The translations under genes and the position numbers were made by a program. A DNA stretch of 64,000 bases from Elysia chlorotica (Eukaryota; Mollusca; Gastropoda; Plakobranchidae), in assembly GCA_003991915.1 (NCBI GenBank), contig RQTK01000342.1, positions 185,706 through 249,705 of the forward strand, written 5' to 3'. Positions 14,701 through 26,700 of this stretch are shown here, in pieces. Positions within the stretch are counted from its first letter, which is position 1. Each line of letters opens with the position of its first letter. The notes beneath the pieces were generated by a model. The model saw nothing but the letters and a program-made list of their open reading frames with translations. It was not told the DNA's origin and made no database searches.

Positions 14701-17700
14701 GGCTGGCGAATCTTGATAAATTCGTACCATCTATCTCTGTCCTAACAATCGTGATAGTGTCACTAACCCATTCGACATACTGCTGCTACTCCCTAAATTA
14801 AGGAGGGTACAAATGTGCCGTCACTGCCGGGAATTAAGCAGCCGGCGAGAAAAGCTGGACGCACGCGTATTTCTGTCCCGGAGGACGGTTTGGAGTCGCA
14901 CCTGCCACAGCGGCGCCACTATGAGGAGGAGAACCTGATGCTCGCCAGCGAGGAGCACGAGGCGAGGAGGGAGAGGCTGCAGAGGGAGCGCCACCAGGAC
15001 ATGCGGGAGTTCCAGAAGAAACAGATTCTTCAGGTCTAGGCACTGCATCCGCTCCTGCTACTGTCGTTGCTGCTGATGCCATACGTGTTTAGAAAATGAG
15101 ATTTCACAAAAAGTTATTCCGCTTTCTTGGAAGACATGAGATATGTTCAACAAGCAGAGACGCTCCAGCGTCATTTTGTAGAACTTGTAGATTTTTTTCC
15201 CGATTGTGATCTTTATATGCACTTTTATTTTTAAAGACTAGAACAAGCCCCATTGTTTAGCACACCTCATTCTTCTGCAAACAATATTGCTTTGACGAGC
15301 TAACTTGAACCTACAATAGAGCTCATGTCTTTCAAATAAGTTACATAACTTTTAGTGAAATCACATTTGCTATTGACTAGTTGGCCAGGTTGTTGTGACA
15401 GAACACACGTGTCTGTTTAATGTGAAAATTGTATTTTAGCCTGTAGAGAGGAATTAGACCTACCTTTTGCCAAAATGTACAATTGTTCTTGATGCATCAT
15501 GTACATATCTTTTAGATTTTGCTAGTTTGTACAGTAATGATGTTAGAGAGTTGTATAACAATGCATCGATAATGTGTGCGTACACGCCATTGTTTGGCGA
15601 TTTGAGTCAAAATCACGCCCGTGAAAGAACAAACGGATTATATAAAACCATTTTGGTCATCCAGCCGTATAACATATCGTCAAAATATTCTTTGGCATAT
15701 ATACTAGCACCACCAGTCCGATTTTATGTTTAACAATAGCAGCTATGGCAGATCTAAAAGAGCTTAATAATACAATCTTTAATCCCCTGCGACAAGAAAT
15801 ATAACCGTTGTAGTGAGGGGGGTATATTTTTCGGCGAATCGAAGAACTTTAAGGAAGGTTTCGGAGAGATTGGAAAGTAGACTAGCTGAAAGCGTAGCGT
15901 ACCGTTCGCAAGATGGGCTCCGATAATTTCTCTATGTGGACTGACATTTGTAAGGCAATGACTACATTTTCTTGACCTCGATAAAATTATTAGTGATATA
16001 CTTTTCGAGACGAGTTGCTCTTCATCTGCTTATCTTATTGGTGTACCCAACAAATGTGCAATGGAAAAAACATCAAAGCTTAGAAGGAATCAGCAAAAAA
16101 GAAAACCCAAAAAAGAAGAAGAAAAAGCAAAAAAAAAAAATAACAACTAATAAAACAAAACAAAATACGCCAAGCAAACAACCCCACTCCAAACGTTTAC
16201 ACGAGAGAGACCAAGAGTTGAGCGAACGTTTCTATGATCTAAAGGTTTTTTGTTCTCGAATAGACATCGTCTCCAGCCCCGTCCACCTCCACCATCAGAT
16301 CTGACGCGGGAGATAACTCTAGACCATCATTAGGCAAGTTCCGTAACTCTGCTGACTACAGAAACCATCTGGCCAGACAGCGTAACCAAGAGTATAACAA
16401 CTGGCTATACAAGGTACACAGTGCATACAGGAAACCAAGGACCCTCAAAAGATCAAGTGACTGTCAATAGGTCATATTTATAAATAAGAAATGTTCTGGG
16501 ACTCCTAGCAACAAGATTAAAAGAAGAAAAAAAGATGATTTTACTGCATGTTAAGCCTTTCTGTAGAGAAGGAAGGTATTGCATAATTTCTGTAACAAAT
16601 AGCCTCAATAGTTTATCATCCTTTTCTTAAACATAAAGAGATAAACAAACATGACACAGAAAAGGAGTAACGGCAAGCTATAAAAACTTCAACATTGATC
16701 GTTACCAAAACGACTATGTGATTTTATTGGTCTTATGACAAAACCCAACTGTTAGAAAAAAAAGGTATTGGAATTAACGAAATTAAATGATAAATTGATA
16801 ACTGCAGTCTCAATAAACAAACCTACTCCATTTAAACGTATGCCCTCGTGGAATTCCCTGTTTCCCAGCAAATTATCCTTGTACTTTACTCAGAGACAGC
16901 GGGATGAGCCGGCTCCTCCATCCCAAGCCCAAAACGATTGGGAATCCCCTTATCCGGGCGCGTCTAGGCCGGTGCTCACCCAACCGCAGACCTCAGTTGG
17001 CGGTGGTGCTCGTCCACGCTGGTATAGAGAAGGCATCAACTCACGGCAGAGAGAAGAGGAAGTTGCCACTCCGCCTGTACAGCAGGTCTTTCTTTGCTTA
17101 TGTGCTCTTCTCGCGTTTGAAAACTTTGAATTTGATTTTACGCACAGGCCTGTGGGAGACCTTTCCATGCACATAGTGCATTTTGCTGTGAAGGCGTGAA
17201 TGCTACATCTATATAGTGACCGTTTGCGCACAGCGCCATTTTGCTGTGATACTAAATGCTGCATCTGTGAATTGATTTTTTGAACACAGCACGTGTTGCT
17301 ATGAACGCTGAGTGCTGCATCAGTAAAGTAACTTTTTGCACATATCACAGCCATTTTGCTGTGAGCGCTTAAATGCTGCATTTTGTAAAGTGACTTTTTG
17401 AAAACAGCACATGTGTTTGCCGAGTCTGTGCACTGAGTGCTGTATCAGTAAAGTGAACTTTTTGCACACTGTACATTTTGCCTTGAGGGTGTGAGTGCTG
17501 CATCAGTAAAGTGAACTTTTTGCACACTGCATATTTTTCCTTGAGGGCGTGAATTCTGCATCTGTAAAGTGACCTTTTTCACACAGCACATGTGTTTGCC
17601 GAGTCTTACGTTCAGTAAAGTGATCTTTTGCACATAAGACATTGTGATGTGCATGCTCAATGCTGCATCAGAAAAATGTGACCTTTTGCACACAGCACGT

Positions 17701-20700
17701 GGACACTGAGTGCTGCATCAGTAAATTTTGCGCACAGTAGAACACTCTACTGTGAAAGCTGAATGCGTCAGTAGAGTGAACTTTTGCATACAGTACATTT
17801 TGCTGTGACCGCTGAGTGATAACAACTGTAAGGCAATCACAATTGTTCACACATTCGCACATCTTCGATTCATTAAACATGTTTTAAGCTGTCTATTTGC
17901 CAGGAAGAAACTAAGGCTGAAATGAAAACGTCTTACGTTCTAACCAAGTGTTAGAATGAACATTTCACATTATTATTAGTTTAACTATAGCCCTTGTCCC
18001 GTCATTTTCACATTTCCATCATTCATTGTAAGTTCTCAAGGTATGGATATTTGGAGAATTTTCTTATCTGCATAATATCTTATTAATGTCCTGTTGTTCA
18101 GTTCTTTGTTTTATTAATTAAGATACTTATAGTTATAATGCTAATGGTCTTGCTTCACTGTTGACGCCATAAGGGAAGTAGTTGTTCCAGAAGGCCATAA
18201 CTTAATTATTGGCAAAATAGAAATTCTTACTTGATATCCTCTTAAGACATGTAGCTGCTTTAGCAAGTATTCCAATAGATAAAGCTTTCCTGCATTATTC
18301 TGCCATCTTATTAGGAAAAAGTCCTCTTACCAATCTGATAACAATGTTTTTAAATTGTCTTAGGAAAGTAGTGTTAATGTAGTGTTGATTCTTCTTTCTT
18401 TCCTAGTATTTTTTTTATTGAATTGACACAAATTAAATTACCATCGTGTGGGTGGAAATTTGACAACCCACTTGAGGTTGCTTGAGTTGAATGGACATGA
18501 CGGATATACATTTTTTGGTTGAAGAAGAGAAAATGGAAACACATTAATTGAACCAATTGGTCATTTTATTTTTAATCAACTGAAGAATTTAAAATAAAAT
18601 CAATTTTTATATCTTATAGATACAATGTATCTAATATAATGCGTTTTTACAGGTTAATATTTACAATTTCATTACTAATACTAGAAGAAAAGAACAACAT
18701 TGCTTTTTAAACTTTCCTCGATTAACATGCTATTTACATGCTCTATGTAGATCAACTGTGTAGAATGGCATGCTCAAAACTAACCTGAATTGCTTGCTTG
18801 CTTTGTGATATCAATATGCATTATAAGTACTCACAGATGTATGTATTTATATAAAATACATGACATTTTGAAGAACGAAAAACCGCTTTGCTGTTAGTTT
18901 AATTCTTATGTAATTAAATGCCACCCAGTCAGCAACATAAATTTGGCTGATGCTAAAATGAATTCTTTTGATGAGTTGAATATGGAAGTCACTCTGCCAT
19001 TTTTATATGTTTGTTTATCTATTTTAAATGTTGAATGATCATGTATTCTGAATTATGTAAAACCTGATAATGTTAAATTTGGCTTCCACGCATTTCGTGT
19101 GAAGTTTCAGCTAATTTTTGTGTGCAAATTATAGAGTTTTGTTTAGCAGTTCTCTGATATCAAAATGCATCAATATACTTTATTCACCCATTTAAATACC
19201 CACAAATATTCGACCAGCAACATGAGGCATTATTTTCAATCAGCATCTGAATGATTTGTGAGGAGGTTCAGCACTTTTTTTTTAATGTTCAAAATTCTAG
19301 AAACAGTGTTCTGATATTAAAACAATATCAATGTATTTAATAACCTGCTTAAATGCCAAATATTAAACTAAAACGTAGCATTATTTCCACTGAGCATCGA
19401 GGATTTTCTCCATTTTTTAAAAGCAGATTATAGTGTTAGGTTTTATAAACTTGGAAGCAGTGCTCTGATATCAAACTACATCATTAAGTTTTACACTTAT
19501 AAACCCATTTAAACCCAATAAATGAACGACTTGCCATAATTATTTGGCATTCCTTCCACTCAGCATCCTGAGGGGTCAAGGCACCTAACTCGCCAAGCCC
19601 TAGATTCCCCAGGGGGTTTACCTGTAGGAGGCTATGAGGATCATAGGCGGAAGCTTGAAGAAGAGAGGAGGCAGGAGTACTTGGAACTCCAAAGGCAAAA
19701 GGTATCCTCTTCAGGATTGAGCTTACTGACACGCATGCTTACAACATTCTTATATACTCTGTGCTTAAAATAAGTGAAATACTTTTGCATGAATGTCGCA
19801 TTCATCTTTGCCCGTTTAATTAAATTAGTAGGTTTTATATTTGGGAGTTAAAGATTTCTCCACATCAAGTAAATGACAAAGTACCTTCGTCCTGGTCGAG
19901 ATTTCACTCTCTGCTTTAGGGGATTAATCAGTTTTCTATAACAAGTGATATCAGCGCTTCTGTATTCTGTTGAATCTACAAAATGTTGAAAAACTATATG
20001 TTTATTCCTTGCAATCAATCTAGTGTACATAGAACTTCACAAACAAGTATATGCCAAAGGCAGACATTGTTAGTGATACTAATCTGTAGTTTGTCATTTT
20101 GTCATTTTCAACAGTAATCTTCATTTGTTTTTTTTTTTGCATGATAGAAAAATTTAAAAATCTGTAGTTGGGTCAAGAAGAAAAGTGCTAACTGAAATTA
20201 ACAGGATTAAAAAAAAAAACATTTGCCTGCCCATTTGGTAGAGAAAGATCTCATATCATTATCAAGAGGAAAATAGAGATACTGTATGAATTGAATTGTT
20301 TTTCATGCTATGCTTGCATTTGTTTTGCTTTGAAAAAAATGTTTTTAAAATTCAAGTCATGTTGAATCTGACTCAGCTTAACATATAGAAAGTTCTCTTC
20401 TAACCAAAACTTCAAAGTTGTATATTTTTATGTTACACTAACATGCAATGTAGATTTGGAATGCAGCATTGGGAGTCTGCTAAGTCTGAGTGACATGAAA
20501 GGAATAATATTTTTGTATGGATTATTTGATGTTCTTGTCATGTCCAAGAACAATAGCTTTGTTCTTTTTTCATACTTAGCATCAACTGTTACTTTCATTG
20601 CTTTATGCAAAGTCTAATCATTCATAAATTATTAGGAATTTTGGAAACATGTGATTCTTGTGAAGGTTACGTGGGGTGTAAAAACTATTTTTGAAAATTA

Positions 20701-23700
20701 TTGTTCTTATAAGACGCCACATAGAGTATGTTTCTGAACTTTGATAGTTAAAAATGTTATGGCACCTAACTTCTAACACCAAATGTAACTTCACCACTTC
20801 CTTTTAATTTCTCCTTTACAAAAAAGGAATGAACTTAAAATGACTGAAGTTTTTTTTAGATTTTCTGTTCAGCTTTTGCTTCGTCTCACTGCAGCTTTTA
20901 AAGAAAATTCTGCATATCTGTGTAAAGCACAAAATTTCTTATTTAAAGAAGGTCATTACATTCATGGCAACCTTTTATTTGCAACGAACCTTATTTCATT
21001 GTTTTATGTTAAAAGAATTGCTGCAAATAAATCAAAAGAATGTAATTCACCAGTCCTATTGAATTGGTAAAATTGCTTTTGAATTCATTTTAATTTTTAC
21101 ATGTTGGGACATGCCTGCATTGATATTTGTGTGGATATTATTTATTTACTCTAAATAAAAATGGTAAATATTATTATTTGCTTGAAAATATATTATATAC
21201 ATGTACCTTTTACTTATAATTAAATCAACGCCATAGACTCAGATTTCGAAGAAATAAGCTCAACTTTGTGCTTACTCTTTGGCTTCCATCGTTATATAAC
21301 TCTTTGCTCTCTGTCCGGCCTCGGACATCCCTAATCCTGTACTATCTATCAGGCGAGTCAGCAGGCATGGGGCAACAAACCTGGGGCCAGCAGTGAGGGT
21401 TTACTCATCAGAGCCGACCCAGGCCAAGAGAGGCTCCAGCAGCTCAAAGAGGAGAGAAACAAGGAGTATAACGAGTTGTTAGCTAAGAAGGTAATGAGAT
21501 CCACCTCAACTTCAGCTAGTCTGCCTGGCTGGCTGGTGTCTCTGAGTAGTCTAGAGGAACTAGGTCTTGAGTAGCTTTGTGCTTTTTTGTGTGCTAGTTT
21601 CTTCCAAAAATGCACCCAAATTAAATTTGATGACAAGTAATTGTCAGCTGTATTTCAAATAGCTAGCTGTGAACTCTGAGAAGGATAGAGGTACTGGCGG
21701 AATAGGTATAGAGTAACTTTGCACTCCTGTGTGCTCTTGTGTGCTAGTTTCTTGTATAGATACTCAAAATTCAATTTGATAGTAAGTAGTGGCCAGCTTT
21801 ATTTCAAAGTAAGACTTGACTTGATTCCAGGAAATATTTGGAAAGTCGTTGCTTTCCCCACACTGATCTTTTTTTCAGAATTGAATGTCATTAGTATTGA
21901 TTTTATGTCTTTTTGAATTATGGAATATGCCTTCTAAACAGAAATAAGTAGTTCTTGTGGATTTGACATTACAAAATTATGTCCTATTTCTTAGATGCTT
22001 AAAAAGTGTTTTGTGCATGCTCTTCAACGCACTTTAGAAATAAGATTGTTGAGTGTGATTTGAATTAACCCACATTTTAGTGTGTTTGTTGTACCTTTAA
22101 ACTAAAGTTGTTCTTTGACTCCCTGAATGGTGATTTAAATTCGATTTAGTTCAACAGTACAGGATGAATGAATACTTACCATGGAAAGTAGGCCTCTGTT
22201 TTCTATAAAATACCATTCTTTTTCTGGAAATATTCTGTAAACTACTATTAACATATGTATATGTAATTTTTTTTTAAGAGCATGAAGAAGAGGCTTCAAT
22301 ATCTTTAAAATACCATCCTTTTTGTGGAAATATTCTGAAAAATACCAAGTTCTATCACCATATATATTATATGTAACACACACTAGCGCAAAATGCCAAC
22401 CCCTGAGAGGTATGGCCTGCCCAGGGATGTGGACGAGGCTGAGGACTTTGGTCTGCTGCATAACCTGGGGGCGCGGGACAGGGAGATGCCTCGACAGGGC
22501 GACCCACCAGCATCACAGCTCAACCTTAGCGGGCATGGAGTGATGGACAACGCCATTAGAGTAGTTACCCACTTATTCAGTTCATTTTTTTTTTACTTCT
22601 TGCCTGCTCGATCAGAGCATTGCATACATTGCCTTACTTTCTAGTTTTAGACATTAGACTTGCTTCTTGCCTGCAGTAAACGATTATACTTACAGACAGC
22701 TGGGTTGTGTGCCAACTCAAATGGTAGTAGTAGAACTAGAATTTTGGCTGGATTTAGATCTGAAAGAAAATTGTTTTGTTGCACTAATCTTTGATTAAGA
22801 GAAAAAGAATTAAAAAAGAGAAAAAGAATTTAAAAAAAAATGTTTTCTGAAAAAATAATAATCTTGATGTTTAGTTCATATCTAATGGTACCAATTAATT
22901 TTGTTCTCATCTCATCTCCAATATTTGCACAAAAATTATTTTTTTTAGTGTAGTTTTGTCCAAAGACCTTTAAAAAAAATTGGAATTTGTGTAAGAATTA
23001 TTTGATGTACTGTTTCAAAAGCTTTTTAGATATGTGAGAAAAGAATGCCTTATATGGTATCAAAAGAATTGAATATGGTTTTCTTAAAGTTCTCTTTACC
23101 AGTGTAATATTGAAAAAGGAGATTGTGATAATGATATATCGGTTGATATAAGATGCATTCTATCTTTACTTTAATTGAATTAACATTACAAGTTATAAAA
23201 AAATATAAATTTTTTTGAGGAAAGTTTTATCATGTACTTGAATTTATATAAGGCACTTTAAAGCAAAATCCTTTGTCTTTTTGCTATTCTGATAAATAAA
23301 AAAAAATTATAATCAACTCTATGTATATACCTAAGGGTCAAAGAAGACTTGAAGCGCTTAAAAAAAAAACTTTAATGAAAACTCTTATATTGGAATTTTT
23401 TCATTGGAATTTTATTTATTCATCAAATATTTATTTTGACTAATTAAAAAGTGGCTTCCTCTGATAAACAGACATAGGTACAAATTATGATGTAGGATTA
23501 GGGTTTAAGATGTTCAAGAAACTAGCAGTTCGTTTGCAAAAACATAATGATTGTTTAATGATTGATCAAATGTGTTTTTTTTAGCTTTTGAACTAACCTA
23601 ATTGTGAGCTTTTAGCTAGTGAACTAATTTTTTTTTTATAAGCTTTCAATAAAAAATGTTTCATGATTGAATTTTTACTTTTTAGATAATACAGCTCCAC

Positions 23701-26700
23701 TTCCTTTTTTGTGGAAAAAAACTAATGTTTTCTAAATAAGTTTAATTCTTTTATGTTAATCCACAATGTTTAGGAAATAGATAAAAATTCCATGATTTTT
23801 GACATAACTTCCCTTTTTTGTCATATATTTTTTCACACCACACATAATATGTCCTTTACTCTTTTATTCCTATAACAATGCTACATATTGTTAAATACGA
23901 CATTGATAATACATATTATATACAAAACACATGTGATGATATAAACATGTTGCCATACTCTGGCTTTAAATACATGGTCTGTTGTTTTTCCTTGAAAACC
24001 AAGGAGACTCTTAGGAATGTTATTATTTTCTTTGATTCATCGATTCTGCTTAGGTAACTTAAAATAGTTTCTTTTATAAAGTTTATCATTATGAAACTGA
24101 GTGGGTCCTAAACACAGTTTTAACATTTATCTTCTGTAGGAGTTTATTTTATGTCATTTTGGGACTATTATTTGTCCATTGCCCATGCTCTATGTTCTGA
24201 ATTATCCATGAATTGCACTTTCTTGCAGATTTAAATAATTATGCAGTTTAACCTATCAATTTTTCCTATCATTGCTTTATTGCTAACACATACTATTAAA
24301 GTTCCAATATGCATCTTATCAATAATTCATGATGATTTCAAATTGTTAAGTAAAGTTCTCACTTTTGACAGTAAACTTTTTCTCTTTATTGCTTGTTTTT
24401 CAATGCGCTTTATTCAGTTTAATTGATTTCTACAAATTTTACAAATTCATAAATGTTCAATAAAATTTAAAAAATTTTGTTTAATTCATTTTATAAATAA
24501 TTTGTCTTTACCACAAGTCTTTTTAATTTTCATGCTTCTCAAGCTTTTATGAAATTTCCTTTAACTGTTTCATTTTAGCAAGAAATTACATTTTTACTTT
24601 TTTTTTGCTTAAAAAAAAACAACAAACAAACAGATGCACATTAATAGATGAATAAAAAAAAAAAACTTTGAATATTAAAGCCAAAATGCTATAATAATGC
24701 ATGCATAACATTGTTTCTTCTATTTTGTTTGATTTTCTAAAAGTTTGTTTTAAACAATTAATGAAAATAGAATGTCATCAATCAATGTTATTTATCTGAT
24801 CCATGTTGTCTACACCATGTATAATTTTAAATTTAAACTTGAAGGTATTAACTCTTAAAGTTCATATTTTCTGTTGACTTCAAACATTATAAGTATGTTT
24901 TTTATATTTTTTAAGCCAAGAAAAATATCCATAGACACTTTCAAAACTACATCGAAAATAAAATTTAAAAGAGTGATTAGAATCTGTTGTACACCAAGAG
25001 ATAAATATCAATAATTTGAGATTTATCATAAAATCTTTCTTATCTTTAGAACTTTTGTTAACTCATACCTTAACCAACAGTCTTTTGTAGAACATTACAA
25101 TGCTTAGGTTTAATACTATTCTATTTTCTTGTTTTCTGTACATTTTCTCAGCGTGGTTATCAGGGAAGGCCGCTCAGAGAACAGACCGATGAGTACAAGG
25201 CTGCTGCCATTGGATCCAATGAAAGTGACGCTGCCAAGGTAAGATCTCCTTGAAATATTATGATAGTGTATAATTATTTATCGAATGCACATCTAAACAA
25301 TCAGAAATGTAGATGGGGACGTAGGTAATATTCACAATGTATAGACCAAAAGAAGGTTATTAAATAATTAACGAATTCTTTTCTACTATCGAACTCACAC
25401 TTAAATTATGATTATACAAGCTAGAAAAGACAATGCAAAGAACCACTCATTTGACTTTTTAGTACATTCATGATAATGCTCGATTGACCTACTATATTGC
25501 ATAAAGTAGGACATACGATAACTCAATCGGTATTGCTCTAGACCGACAAACTTGAGTTTTGAGGTTTAAATCTCAGTTTATGGAACAATATCCGTATAGA
25601 GAAACCAAGGGGAAGTAAAACTAATTATCTATTACTCTTCTGGAATACATGGGCTTTTCAGCCCCTTCCTGCATTGATTGCATCTCCTGAAACCAGGGTA
25701 CATAGCTAGTCCATTCTGCTACAACAAAGAAGATAATACTCAATTGACTTACTTACTTTGGGAGTTTGGATATCTCAGTTTGGATACGATGGGAGCGTCA
25801 ATAACTCAGTTGATAGTGCTCTCGACGGGCAAACTTGTGTTTTGTGGTTCAGATCTCAAATTATGGGACAATCTCTGTATATATGGAAACCAGGGGGAAG
25901 TAAAGAACTAATCATCGATTACTCTTTCGGCAACATGTGCTGTTCAGCGCATTCCTGCACTGATTGCATCCCCTGAACCCAGGGGACCTACCAATTCCAT
26001 TCTGCTACAGCAGAGAAGAAGTAAATGGCAGGACATCAATATAAAACCATACTCCCAGTGTCAGGATTACGTTACAGATGTGTCCATGATGCCACTCCAG
26101 ACTGATATAGGGGTTAAGTGAGAAGACAACGTTCATAAATTTGTGTTACTTTATCAAAAGTTTTTGACGAGTGTTAACTTCAGGATTTTTGTTTTGTTTT
26201 GGTTGTATTGAGTTTGTATTTCTTTGCCATTTTTTTGTTTGTTTTTCATATTTGAAATACTGAGATATTTTTTGTAGATTTTTAAATGTCAGTCTCAGGC
26301 TATGGATGTACCAAATAGAATAGTGTGATTCTTCCAATGTATTATAAGAGAAGACCCCTGTCCATTTTTCAACCATTTCACACACTAAGGTATTTAGCAT
26401 TTGTTTTAATGTGTAAATAAAAAAAAATTTTTACACACAACTTTCCTATTTATATTCCAAAGGGCTTTAAATCTGCAACATAACCTAAAGAAATAGAAAA
26501 AAAAAAGAATTGTGATGAGTATGTGTAGAGGGTAAAAAAGTAACATCTTCATAGGCATACTCTGTCACAGTAAAATCTCAGGATCCATTGCACTGCATCT
26601 GTACATATAACTAAATATACAATTGAAAATTTCTGCTTTTACATAGTCATATGCTTTATCTATACCCAGTCCACAGTAATAGCAGATCTCACGGCCCTGA

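Noticed and set aside
16950-17880. Minus-strand ORFs of 143, 82 and 70 codons as a Cys-rich repeat protein
   Set aside because: They follow the 58-bp minisatellite, shift frame between units and have no start or splice context.
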